From assembly GCF_022376445.1 (NCBI RefSeq), contig NW_025955079.1, positions 1 through 64,000 on the forward strand: 64,000 nucleotides of DNA. The letters run 5' to 3'. Positions 44,938-56,279 of this stretch are shown here, in pieces. The notes under the pieces were generated by a model that ran no database searches, was not told where the DNA came from, and was given only the letters and a program-made list of their open reading frames with translations. Origin of the DNA: Fomitopsis serialis. Its lineage: Eukaryota; Basidiomycota; Agaricomycetes; Polyporales; Fomitopsidaceae. Every line of letters starts with the position of its first letter. Positions within the stretch are counted from its first letter, which is position 1. The translations under genes and the position numbers were made by a program.

Positions 44938-47900
44938 ATGATCGCACCGTTTTCTCTCACTGAAGATGAACAGCAGAGCTTGATTGCGCTGCTCGAAGCA
45001 ACGCCCAATCCCACGCAAGTCTTGTCATACTTGCTGGCTCGGTTACAAGGGAACCAGGACGTTCCCAAGAATGACTCGAGTCGGTCAGGTACGAGTAACT
45101 CCTACATACTAAGTTCCAAGCAATACTGATATCATTTGTGATGTACCACAGGTACTCTAGAATCAGTGCAGAGCATGGAGAACGTGCTCTCAACTTCTAA
45201 CGGGTCCTCTCTGTCGGAACGGCGTCAGACACGGTCTCAAACTCGACAGCGAGCCACGAACGATACACAGCAGGTAGATACTACCAACAATCAACAACGT
45301 AAGCTGCGCTTGATTGGTATGTGCTGGTCTGACACTGACGTGACTCCTTCAAGAAGGGAGGCATCCTGTCGACGTTGCATTGGGCCCCAGCACAGTTGGG
45401 CCCACCAGGACAACACGATCGCGGCAACGAAAGCAACCGTATGCGCACGAAGAAGGAGACCCTGCTGGACGAGGGCAATCTTCTCATCGGCGTAATGTCC
45501 TGCGACGGCGGTCCCGCTCGCCATGCTGGAGAGGAGGATTGCCATTCTGCCATCGAGCAGGTGTCGCTGCCTCCAATATAGCATGGGAATCCGATCAGCT
45601 AGCGGTGCCATCACAATCGTCAAAAGCCAGCGTACACAAGTTCTTTTCCAACCTAACTAACAATCTCACAGATCAAGCGTTTGTGAAATGTTGTAAGTCC
45701 GTGCAAGAAGGCACGTTCGGTTGGCTGCCGGGTCAGCGGTCCTGTTGCACAGCAAATGAGCCAGTGAGGACGCTTGCTACACAATGCGCTACAGCGCTGA
45801 ACGACGAAGCAACATCTGACTTCGTGATCATGCTGAGGCTCATCCAGCTAGCGTGCCGTTGTAGCAAGTACGTACTTATTATCTCACAGTCGTTCATGAG
45901 CTTACAACCAGGTCTGACAACATCAAGTTTGCGACAATCTGAACCTGGTCTTACCAACACCAACATCTGGCACACCGAGCTGGAAACAACGACCACTGTC
46001 GCGAAGAGAACCTTCTTGGATTGGGTTGCTACTGGCAACAAATTTGCGTTCGTCGCGGGAGGAGGTAAGCCTTGTAAAACGTCTTTGATGAGTGCTGAAC
46101 AATGACATTTGTCCAGGCTCAGTGTATATACTGATTTTGATTGCCGTCCAGAACGTCAGGGTACCATTGGCTGGCGCCGATGGTCATACTGCCCAAGACA
46201 TAGGCAATATGCTGCGTTGGCCTGACGGTATGTTTCAGTATCTTCGTATGAATGGCAACTTTTCACTAACCTAACATACAGACTCACGCTCTGGACGTCT
46301 GGTGAAGGAGACGATTGTCCCTACAATAGCCAGCCTTCAAAATCACTACCCGTCAATGCTGGAGGATTTATTTCCAGTGTCAGCAACAACAATCAACAGG
46401 TACGGGCTTAGAACTTCGCTTGAGCTCAGCGATTGTTTTTTTGACAAGCTCAAATACAAGTACGTACTATACAAGTTGGCCCTATAGAAGTTGAATATCT
46501 TATACTCACAACGTCTCTACAGCACTTTCAGCCTCGTCCCAAGGTTGAAAAGCGCTTGGGAGTCTTGCTATCAAGACTCTCTTGTTACAACAACATCGGC
46601 GACACCAGACGTGCGAGGCGCAGATGAATTGCTGGAGGAACCACCAATACTATCACCGCTCTCACCGCTCTCCTCGCTGTCGTCGCTTTCTCCACTCTTA
46701 TCGCCAACGCCCGTGCTGGCGACGATGAACTCCGAGCTGGTCATTGTCACATCCTACGACCCTCAGAACGAGAACAACAGACGATATCCCGGCCCCCGTG
46801 ACCCCCGTGACAAGGAGGAGAAATCACCTGGACTGAGAACGCGCGCTCGCAGGCTAGCAAAGCAAGTGCGCCGGTCAATATTCAAGATCTAGAGAACCAG
46901 GTAAATTAAAAAACATACATATCACATTGACAATCATGATGCTGATAGTATTGTTTGACCTTAGCTTCGAACATTGTACGCTGGCGGGGAGAAATGCAAT
47001 TCGGCATCATATGTGCGAGTGCCTGTGAGCACCATACCGTATGTAACGTCACTCTCCAGTTTCTTGTGTACCCACTCAACCTTCCGTCTTTGGTCTTCGT
47101 GTGCAGGGACGTCCTTACCATCAGAGGGGCGCAGAACAGCTTGATTGCCACCATCTGCACATCCATGCCTGACGCCATCAAATGCAACTTGATGGATCGT
47201 CTCATCGCCAGCTTCGATTCCAATCCTTTCAAGAAAGTAGACGTCGGTTCGGCCACCAGTGACAGTACATTCGAGGCCATACATTTTTCGTGGTACAATC
47301 GCCACTGTACTCAGGTACGTACCGCAGAAGTTGACCTATCAATAGCACTGTGCTCACTACAGCGTCTCACTGCAGGGACATTCTGCGCCGAACGATATAC
47401 CTCCATCACTGCTCCGCAGAGCGAATTGCACTCGCACGAATCACCGTCAATTTATACCGTATGTGTCGAAGGACATGGAAGACCACCAGGCGATCTACCA
47501 AGCGCTCAAAAATGCATTCGCCGATATGTTTAGCTGGATAGACGACAAAGTGAGTTGACTGTCAATGAATCAATTCGTTCTGGTGCCTAACATGTAAGTT
47601 TCTAGTTTCAGTCAGTCCTGCCGATGGAATACGAGCGACTGGAAGCTACCGCCGCTATCCTTCCCGGTAACAATGTCTCAGCGGTCAGCCCGTTTGCCGC
47701 CCTCGTCGTCAACCTCAATGTGGTCACCCGAGCCCATCGAGACCGCCAAGACGACGGCGTATGCCTTGTCTTGCCGATTGGAGAATTTGAAGGTGGTGAG
47801 TTGTGTCTGGTGGAGGCCGGCCTTGTCATACCGCTTCGAAATGGCGATTTTGCTGTTTTCCCCTCATGCAAACTCACTCACTTTAACCTACACTATACGG

Positions 47901-48000
47901 GATCTCGTGCTTCCATCGTTTTACACACAGACAAGGAAATGTCCAAGTGGACCGCAGAGGATCGTAACGGCTGGGCTTCTAATAGTCATTTCAGATAAGA
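44938..48000 (+). pseudogene. TET/JBP-like 2-oxoglutarate/Fe(II) dioxygenase, element B copy, probably damaged
   Basis: Predicted DNA base dioxygenase. Exon 1 is 44938-45088 (MIAPFSLTEDEQQSLIALLE), exon 2 is 45152-45298, and further exons carry HKFFSNLTNNLTDQAFVKCC, FLDWVATGNKFAFVAGGG, LVKETIVPTIASLQNHYPSM and ASKASAPVNIQDLENQ, a block also in the element A copy. Around 47130-47200 the frame matching A has a TGA (about 47172) and an extra base, then resumes with FEAIHFSWYNRHCTQ. The last exon (about 47610-47998) is intact and has AHRD, LPIGEFEGGELCLVEAGLVI, THFNLHYTGSRASIVLHTD, that is all Fe and 2-oxoglutarate ligands (H, D, H, R). Nearly full length compared with A, so it shows what A has lost. 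If the TGA is real the gene is inactive. Confidence 0.75.
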
Positions 48001-48448
48001 ATGTGTCTTATCATTGTAGTCATTGTAGTACCACTAATTACACCCTTATAACGACACGTACTACGGCGCTTTAGATTTTTGAACGGTCAGTAAATCTACT
48101 ACTAACGTCATGTGCCATAGGATTCGGAGCACGCTCGGAGGAACCAACGGTGTTGTAAGACTTCTAGAACCTTGGTCAACCTCGAGCCGCATGGACCAGG
48201 CATGAGGTATGGATCATCTCTCATTGGCAGCTTGGCGTATCACTACTGCCGACAGAAGGCTTCCCAACTCTCACCCAGCGGCGAGTCGGACGTCAAGGCC
48301 GCTCACACGGCGAGTCGGACTTCAAGGCCGCTCACACGGCGTGCTGTCTGATGCTGTCTGATGTAAGTGTCTGCTCGCCAACATTTACCGCACCCTTGCT
48401 CCCGGCGAACATCCTGCTCCTTGCGCACATAGTAACCCGCTGTCCGAC

Positions 48449-51400
48449 ATGGCAACTCGCCACTCTTCACGCAACGCCGCACGACAGTCGGCCAGCCAGC
48501 CGACGACGAAGCCCAAGGGCGGTAAGACCGCTGTGAAATCCGCCGAGTCAGCCTCCAAAAAATCAACTGCCCGGAAAGCCGCACCGCAGGCCACCACGGG
48601 TTCCAAGCGCGGCAGGCAGGAGACACCAGAGCAAGATGGCAAGGGCTCTCTGCCGGACGTCCTGTCGCCATCCGAGAAGAGGCAGTACGACCGCCTGAAG
48701 GCGAAGATGGAGCTCGCAGCGAAGCGGGCGGCAGCAGACAGAAGGACGAGTGAGTGCATAATTTCTTTTGGGTATAATTAGTGAAGTGAGCGCCCAAATG
48801 CTTCGATGGTAGACACGCAGAAGATGAGCACGGCCATCGTGCTCGCAGAGAATGCGTCGGGCGGAGAGGGCGAGGACGAGGACGAGGACGAAGACGAGGA
48901 TGAGGACGCCGAGCAACCTCGACGCAAGAGGCCGAAGAAGAACGTGGAGGTCCACAGCAGCGGGGACGAAGATGAGGACCAGCTTATCGAGGAGGAAGTG
49001 GAAGAAGGACAGAAGCCAGATGCGCAGACGGTGGTAGAGGCTCCTCCGCGCGGTGAGTTCTGTGCCATTCAACGTGTCTTGCTACTAACGCAGATCGGCT
49101 GACAGTGAGACCCAAACCGAAGCCTGCGTTTGGGAAGACCAGAGCCCAGCAAAGTAATGTTCTCGAGAGTGAGGAAGGCGACGCCACAAGAGGCTCAACT
49201 CAGCCGTTGCTCGACCAAGACGAGCTCAATATTGCGAAGGCTATCGGTACGTCAATCTACTCTTGGCCCATACTAGTTTGATAATCTACTTTGTAGGTGT
49301 TGGATCGCCCGCTACACAGGAAAAGGAGACTACCGGGGCCAAGCGTACGCGGAACGCTCGTGATGACAGCGGGTTGGATGACGATGAACCACATCGTACT
49401 GTTCCCGCACGGCCTCCTAAGAAGGTCTTGCGCATGGATGCCGTGGTTATTGATTCGCCTCCGAAAAGGGCAAAAGTCAAGGTTAGTGACCACGCCAGCT
49501 TTTAATATTCTGAACAGTAAACATAGGATTTACGGTGAAGGTGTCCGTGGTCGACAAGTCGAAGGGGAAAGACAAGGGCAAGGTGGTAGAAAGAAAGAAG
49601 AAGAGGAAGCATAGCGACTGGTTGGAGAGTGAGAACGATACGGAGAACGATTCGGAGAACGACGCGGAGGCGGACGAGGAGGTAGACGATGAGTCGGAGT
49701 CGAGCACCGAGAGTGATGATGAGGGTTCGCAGGCATCGAAAGACAGCGATGACGAGTCCGTGGAGGACAGTGAAGATGATGTGATTGTGAGTGAATTATC
49801 TTGTGTCCGCTGACTTGATCTTGAGCACACGAGTTGCAGGTTGTCAAGGGGCCGAAGAGCAAGAGCCAGCGTTCCACGGGAAAGGCAGGTGGAGGCAGTC
49901 GCCGTCGCCGCAGTGCGGATGGATCAAGTCTGAAGGTCGTCATCGGCGCGCACAGACCAGGGACCTTCCGGAGAGCCTCAGGCCGATTGTGACATGTGCG
50001 CAGATGTACTTACGCCTCCGCCTCTCCCTCGACCACGCGTGGACCTCCGAGAAGATGCAGAACAGCAGTCAGCTGCCCCACAAGCACGTCGTCATCAAGA
50101 GAGCCTTGAGAGACGCTCGCCACCATCGTGCGGAGGACGGCAAGAAGATTGATTACCTTGTGAGTGGGTTCAAGACGTTGCGAAAGAAAAGGAACCACGT
50201 CCTCCGCGACAACGTTGCCAGCCTCGTAAGTTCCGTTTTCTATCACATTGTGCAAGCTGAGTCTCTCGTGGCAGGTATGGACAGGCGCGTCTCAGCTCAG
50301 GAACGAGGTCAAGAAGAAGGCGAAGATCGTGGTCGACAGTGCCTACGGCCTGGGCGGCCTCTCGACCCAGCGCAAAGTCGCGGCTGCAATGTTCCTCCTC
50401 AAATCCAACGTGCACCGCAAGTTTTCGATGCCTAACTTCATCTTCGGAGACATCGACATTGCTTGGCAGGCGGACGTTCCTTACGAGGTCGACGTGAAGG
50501 TGAGTAGAGCTACAATCTGTGCATCAGAGGGCTAGTTGACTTGCTCTGCGTAACCCAACCCAGGCGAGTGTCGTCAATCGCAAGAAGCCCTTCCACCACA
50601 GGGCCATCTCGGATCTCATCGCGCAGCACTGGTTCCACGGACACAGAGACACGGCCTCTGTTATGGCTTATGACCGGTTCAGCGAGGTTCCCAGCAACCT
50701 CATCGCTCTTGTCTGCAACGCGGTAAGCAGGAATCGATCATATGTAGTGTAGTGTAGTGTGCTGTGTTGGTAGTGTACTGTACTGTGTTCCGATAGATAC
50801 TGATCTATATTACTATAGATCGAGGCCGCATTGGTGGACATAGCATCTGGAACTCACCACTTCACAAACAAGATGTACGCACCGAAGTAAGTCTTCTCTT
50901 TGTTTGGTAGTGCTTATTGCTGACACATACATAGGTGGAGCAACATCATGGGCATTCTTGATCAGTTCGAACACAACGCGTTAGATGCTTACCAGTCATT
51001 GAAGGCGATGATCTGGACCAACGTCAGGCAAGTAGTACCCTGGCTGTTTCACTAAATTACAACTAACTGTTGGTCTCAGTGTTCTCGTCGACGAACATAA
51101 GGCCCTGAAGTCGAAGGACCAGGAAGATGACGAAGGCGGTGGTAGCGAAGGTGGCGATGAGTTCATCGCCTGGAGTGAGGTCGAGATCGTAGATGCCACC
51201 AGTGCCAGTACGAAGCAGGCGCCTCGACGCACTCAGTCTGGCGAGCCGTCGTCTTCGAAGCCGTCGTCTTCGAAGCCATCGTCGTCTAAGCCGCCGTCGT
51301 CTAAGCCGCCTCCGCCGTCAAAGCCGCCGTCGTCAAAGCCGTCGCCGTCAAAGCCGTCGCCGTCAAAGCCGTCGCCGTCAAAGCCGTCGTCGTCAAAGCC

Positions 51401-51561
51401 GTCGTCGTCAAAGCCGTCGGCGTCATCGACGCAGCGTGGAGGTCAGTCTACATCTTCATTGTAAAGTAAGGGGATTAACACCAAGAGGTGTAGCAGATGA
51501 GGACCAGAATGTGTCAGATCGCGAAGACGGACAGGGCGGTGGTCATAGTGATGGTAAATAA
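48449..51561 (+). CDS. Lys/Ser-rich protein with probable DUF6532 domain, element B copy
   Basis: Exons 48449-48749, 48813-49052, 49094-49246, 49297-49481, 49542-49787, then 49840 onward. N terminus MATRHSSRNAARQSASQPTT is basic and disordered; acidic exons follow (DEDEDEDEDAEQPRRK; ENDTENDSENDAEADEE). The folded part is RDLPESLRPIVTCAQMYLRL, HDHAWTSEK-like LDHAWTSEKMQNSSQLPHK, NEVKKKAKIVVDSAYGLGGL, HWFHGHRDTASVMAYDRFSE and IEAALVDIASGTHHFTNKMY, which I take as DUF6532. The C terminus has about 13 SSKP/PSKP repeats. One frame change near 49900 separates exon 6 from the RDLPES part; elsewhere frames are open. The stop is either 51472, if the last frame is read through, or 51561 after a further intron. 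It directly follows the dioxygenase gene, as in A. Confidence 0.72.
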
Positions 51562-52124
51562 TTTATTCACTGTCCTTTGGCTGTACTGAACAAGGTATGT
51601 CTTGTTGCAGAAGCTTGACACTGGACATAGGTCTACGCTAAGCCAGTTCTCAGTGAGCATTACCTTACAATCCTACATCAAATGCTAATCAGTGTACAGA
51701 TTCCAGAATATCCTCTGCAACATTGCGCTGTTAATGGGTGTTTCTAGGGCGGCGTTTCACAGGCATTGGTGGGCTGGAATGTGAACTGACTATTGATGAG
51801 CTGTATGTAATATTGTACATCACTGTAAGGCTATGGACGAATACGAATACGCTGTAGTATGAGGTCCGAATGAAAGCTATTATTTTAGAGACATTCAAGA
51901 ATTTGGGTAGTTTGATCAAGACGCCAAAGCACTATTATGCTTGAGAGAACTAAAATGAATATATAAGCCTGTCAAGACTTGAGAAACTGAGATGCAATTA
52001 TATGCTGGAAAAGCAAATGCTGTATTGAATTGAAGCACTAGGATGCTTTGTCATGTACTTCAAGCATATGACTTGTCTTGTAAAGTAAGATACACATTTC
52101 AAGCCTTGAAGGGCTTTTCTTACT
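51562..52124. other. non-coding right shoulder of element B
   Basis: AT-rich, with CAAGAC, CTTGA and AAGCA words and the shared subterminal motif at 52056-52077. No gene seen. Confidence 0.5.
52056..52077. repeat. subterminal motif of element B
   Basis: Inverted copy of 22439-22460 at the same distance, about 72 bp, from the element end. Confidence 0.7.
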
Positions 52125-52149
52125 TGGCAAGACAAGGGAGTTTTTCCTG
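52125..52149 (-). repeat. right terminal inverted repeat of element B
   Basis: Read inward from 52149 it starts CAGGAAAAACTCCCTTGTCT and nearly matches the left end of A. Followed by AT at 52150-52151. Confidence 0.85.
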
Positions 52150-52344
52150 ATGAACGCGATGGTGAACGCGGAGACAAAGGAAGAAGAGCGCCGGCGATCA
52201 CGAACTTAGCAGCCACACTGCAGCCACACGGCGCACGTGACTCCGGTTATGCCGCGGGAGCGCTAATGGGCGATCAACTTGGTGATCGCTCGCCACACCT
52301 CTTCCTCCTGACCACTTGCGTATCCTCAACCCATCGTATCAACA

Positions 52345-54409
52345 ATGGCCAAGCAAGGTATGTCCCCGGCCCAATCGCCGGGGCCTACCACTCATAACCC
52401 TTCTTCCAGCCTCTCGCAAGAAAACCGGCGGCCGTGACGTGTCAACTCGTCGGCAGGGATCGCGTGGCGGCCGGAACGCCCGCCAAGCATCGAGAAGCCC
52501 AATCGGGCTTGATGATGAGGTACGTACCGCCGTGATCTGCTCATCACGCTCCCGTTGACGCATCCTCGGTAGCCGATTCACCCTGCGCCGGGTCCCAATG
52601 TTCACGGAGCTAATACGGGTGCCGGTCACAGTGGCGGGCAGGCTGTCCCGGCCGACTATTCAGCATTCCGAAGGACGAGCCCGGCCGACTCTTCAACATT
52701 CCCAAGGAAGAGCCCGGCCGACTTTTCAATATTCCGAAGGAAGAACCTGCAGATGCGATTCTGGTATGTGGACTCATGCCGAGTAATTGAGCAATACTAA
52801 CCTCCGCTACCTACCAGCCAATTGCCACCCACGCAGCATCCGGCCGCAATGTCCACGGACCGAGGACAGATGCCGGTGGCAGTGGGGAACCAATCGCCCC
52901 GGGCAAGCTCTTCAACATTCCAAAGGAAGAGGATGTGGAGATGGCCGTGGTACGTGTATTCTCGCCGAGCAGTTCAGCCTCATACTGACGGAAGCTGCTG
53001 CTAGCCTATTGCAGGTCCAGAGCGTGCTCGCTCGGCGTCGGTGGCTCCACGCCTATTTGGAATCCCGATGGAAGTTGATTCGGACGTTGGTACCGACGAG
53101 AAGGTGAGTCTCGGTTGAATGTTGACGGTGTGCATGTACTCACCAACATGCGCATAGGTGCCTGTCAAGTCAGCGCTGGCGACGGTGAGAAGGGGAGGAA
53201 GCTTGTTCGGCATCCCAACGGAGGATGAGATACCGGTAAGTTCAATGGTCTGTTCACAATGATTTTCGCTGATTTCCTGCCAGCAGGACATGGATCCGCT
53301 TGTCGCGAAGATGTTGGCAACAACACTAGCATCGCGGGCCGGGAGCTCCGTTGCACGTAGTGAGGTGTGTCATACCCACCGTTGCCCGAGCAAAGCAGAT
53401 ACTCACATTGTGCTCGGTGTAGTCGCCGCAAGAGCGTGTGCCCGCCGAGGTGGATGGCCGTGCGCACAGCCGGAAGCTATTCAACATCCCGATGGAAATC
53501 GCTGATGAGGTAAGTCCCGGCACTCACTCGGAGCAGCCAGAAACTCACTGCCGGTAGACCGCCACCGACGATCATGAGGGGTCCTTCCGCCGGGCCCGCC
53601 GAGCAGGGAACGGACGAGCCGGCCGACGCTCAGAAGATACAAGCTGACGAACCGGCTGGGCGTGGCGCAAGGGCCGCAAGCTGCGACTCCGACGTCGTGA
53701 TCACCGGATACACGCCCGCACCACTGACGCACGCCAGCAACGACTCCGACATCGAGATCACGGATGGCCGACCGGACAACAGGAGCACCTCGAGCGGCCG
53801 ACGCGCTGATGGTAAGGCCCTCCGGGCGCCGGCCTTCCCCGAATTTTCAGGGTATCAGAAAAGCGCACCGGTGGGCCCGAAGTTCGGCGAACTTGGTTGG
53901 GTGCCACCGCCTTGGAGGCGTGACATCAGCCCCTTGGACGGGGTTGCGGCATCCCCGGGTCGGGGAGCAATGTGCTTGGAGGCGTTAGCCCCAGCACAGG
54001 TGAGGAAGAAGGCACCCGCAAGGACAAAGGAAAGTCCCGTGAGTTGCCCGCCGAGCCTGACAGGATAGTCCCTGCCAACATTACCAGCACCCTTGCTCCA
54101 CACCATGAGCAAGACGATGCATTTTTCACCTTCGCTCCGACTGCGACGAATGCGTTCAATCCGGCTCCGGAAACCCGTACGTACTCATTTCATTTGCTCA
54201 TACATAGACACGCTGACATCCATTTCTTTGTGTCAGATGGCGGTCTGACCGGCGCAATGTCGTCACGAGTGCTGGAGTTGGCCGCCGAGCGTGCCGCGGT
54301 GATGGCACACATCGATTCGTTGTTGGCACTGCAGCGCGCAAACAACCAAAACAGGGCGGCAGTAGCATGGGTGAAGGAATGGTATCGCGAGGCGAGTGGT
54401 TCACGGTAG
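52345..54409 (+). CDS. unknown protein built from short exons each encoding an LFxIPxE motif
   Basis: Not recognised. It starts near ATGGCCAAGCAAG at 52345 and is split by many GT...AG introns of about 45-60 nt. Successive exons give RLFSIPKDEPGRLFNIPKEE plus a third copy (about 52650-52763); GEPIAPGKLFNIPKEEDVEM (about 52820-52950); RLFGIPMEVDSDVG (about 53005-53102); SLFGIPTEDEIP (about 53160-53233); DMDPLVAKMLATTLASRAGS; and RKLFNIPMEIADE (ends about 53509). Later exons are Ala/Asp-rich with CDSDVVITGYTP and SNDSDIEITDG, SUMO-interaction-like hydrophobic-acidic patches, then a region with EPDRIVPANITSTLAPHHEQ. The final exon (54239-54409) is helical: LELAAERAAVMAHIDSLLAL. Exact exon joins in the middle are uncertain. 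Just right of element B. Confidence 0.55.
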
Positions 54410-54485
54410 ACAGATTTGTAATGCTCTGTACGACCGCCGTTGTTCAATGCATCACATACCTCGGCTGCAAAAAGTAACCGGCCGT

Positions 54486-55400
54486 ACCTACCTGAGTTGC
54501 ACTCGCCGGCCGGACCGTTAGAATCCACGGCCCGAGGTCGGTACCTTCACCCATAGTTGTGACAATACCTGAGTCGCACTCGCCGGCCGGACCGTCAGAA
54601 TCCACGGCCCGAGGTTGGTACCTTCATCCATGTATGAGGCAATACCTACGTCGCACTCGCCGGCCGGACCATTAGAATCCACGGCCCGAGGTCGGTACCT
54701 TCACCCATAGTTGTGACACTACCTGACTCGCATTCGCCGGCCGGACCGTCAGAATCCACGGCCCGAGGTTGGTACCTTCATCCATGTATGAGGCAATACC
54801 TAAGTCGCACTCGCCGGCCGGACCGTTAGAATCCACGGCCCGAGGTCGGTACCTTCACCCATAGTTGTGACAATACCTGAGTCGCACTCGCCGGCCGGAC
54901 CGTCAGAATCCACGGCCCGAGGTCGGTACCCTCATCCATAGAGAGCCGAAGCCGGTACCTTCATCCATCACTGAGGCGATACCAAAGTCGCATTCGCCGG
55001 CCGGACCGTCAGAATCCACGGCCCGAGGTTGGTACCTTCATCCATGTATGAGGCAATACCTAAGTCGCACTCGCCGGCCGGACTGTTAGAATCCACGGCC
55101 CGAGGTCGGTACCTTCACCCATAGTTGTGACAATACCTGAGTCGCACTCGCCGGCCGGACCGTCAGAATCCACGGCCCGAGGTCGGTACCTTCACCCATA
55201 GTTGTGACAATACCTGAGTCGCATTCGCCGGCCGGACCGTCAGAATCCACGGCCCGAGGTTGGTACCTTCATCCATGTATGAGGCAATACCTAAGTCGCA
55301 CTCGCCGGCCGGACCGTTCGAATCCACGGCCCAAGGGCGGTACCCTCATCCACACATGGGACCATCCCTGAATCCCTGGTGGACCGCCACCGGCCGGACC
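54486..55400. repeat. 77-bp satellite array
   Basis: About 11-12 tandem units of 77 bp, each with CGCCGGCCGGACCGT, GAATCCACGGCCCGAGG and GGTACCTTCA(C/T)CCAT. Successive units start at 54494, 54571, 54648 and so on. Two variants, with tails ATAGTTGTGACAATACCT and GTATGAGGCAATACCT, largely alternate; one unit near 54940 is shortened. Open frames here are not genes. Confidence 0.95.
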
Positions 55401-55930
55401 GTTGGGAATGGTGTATTATATATGGAGGCTGTAGCCCCGCACATCTGGATTGACAACACCGGCCGGACCGTTGGACACCATGCCTGCTGGTGACCGACCG
55501 CACCGTCTAACTCATGGGTGTCGTCCCTAAGCTCCGACCGGAGCCCCCACCCATGATCACCCCACTCGCTCCGGCCGCACCGTCCATTGAGAACATGCTG
55601 AATTCCCGGCCGCCACGTTGAGAATCAATGCTCAAAGTGGATACCCTGCTGCGGCCGGACGCCCCCGGCCGCGCCGTCCACTCGCCGCCCGCTGAATGTC
55701 CGGCCGCCACGTTGGAATTCAGGGTTCATAGTGGAACCGGCTCCGGGCCAATCGTTTGATACGGGTCGGTCGGTACTCGGCCGGACCGCTAGAAGCCCGA
55801 GACGTGCAGCCCGGCCGGACCTCTGTATACGGCAGGTTACCTGCTCCGGCCGAGCCCGGGCCTACCGTTACAAACGGGCCAAATGCACTCCGGGTGGACC
55901 GTTAGTAACGGTCAAGTTCCACTCAGTAAT
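55401..55930. repeat. diverged GGCCGGACCG repeat, continuation of the satellite
   Basis: CGGCCGGACCGTTG-type words recur at irregular spacing to about 55910, without the 77-bp period. I see no gene. Confidence 0.6.
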
Positions 55931-56279
55931 GTGAGGCAAGACGGTCAGTAGTACTTCCATTTGTAGTATCCTTGTAGCACTGGGGTCTGCCCATGGAAGA
56001 CAGGAGACGAGAGTCCAGTACAGCCCAATGGCTACCATGACATTTCATTGCACGGTCACGACTCACTACACGCAGTCATCACGAACTCAACCAGCCTGGT
56101 CACACGCATCATGACGGTCATACCAGCTGTTTGGCGGTGATCCTCATGTCGAACCCATTCCAAATCTCGCTTAGTATCTACGCCGATGTCGGTCTTCCGC
56201 GCAGACTACAAAGCCCACGGCGTGTCTGTACTAAGTATTGCAGCACCGGCTTGCGGGTCAGGCGTCCGTCTCGAGGTAC

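Larger units (their letters stand above)
34312..52149. mobile_element. Plavaka-type element B, 17.8 kb, both ends present
   Basis: Left end CAGGAAAAACCCACTTGGCT at 34312 and right end GGGAGTTTTTCCTG at 52149 are inverted (perfect decamer, similar for about 25 bp), flanked by AT on both sides (34310-34311, 52150-52151). Contents from left: cyclin fragment, minisatellite, unknown fragments, frameshifted transposase on the minus strand, then three plus-strand passengers. Because its transposase is broken, it would need help from an intact copy such as element C or another in the genome. Confidence 0.8.

Noticed and set aside
50745..50800. GTAGT short repeat
   Set aside because: Simple repeat inside an intron of the DUF6532-like gene, without further structure.
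34312..52149. KDZ (Kyakuja/Dileera/Zisupton) transposon
   Set aside because: TET/JBP cargo suggested it, but the transposases here have Plavaka blocks and no KDZ-type core is present.
54486..55400. CRISPR-like array
   Set aside because: Units are contiguous 77-bp satellite monomers with no unique spacers, in a eukaryote.
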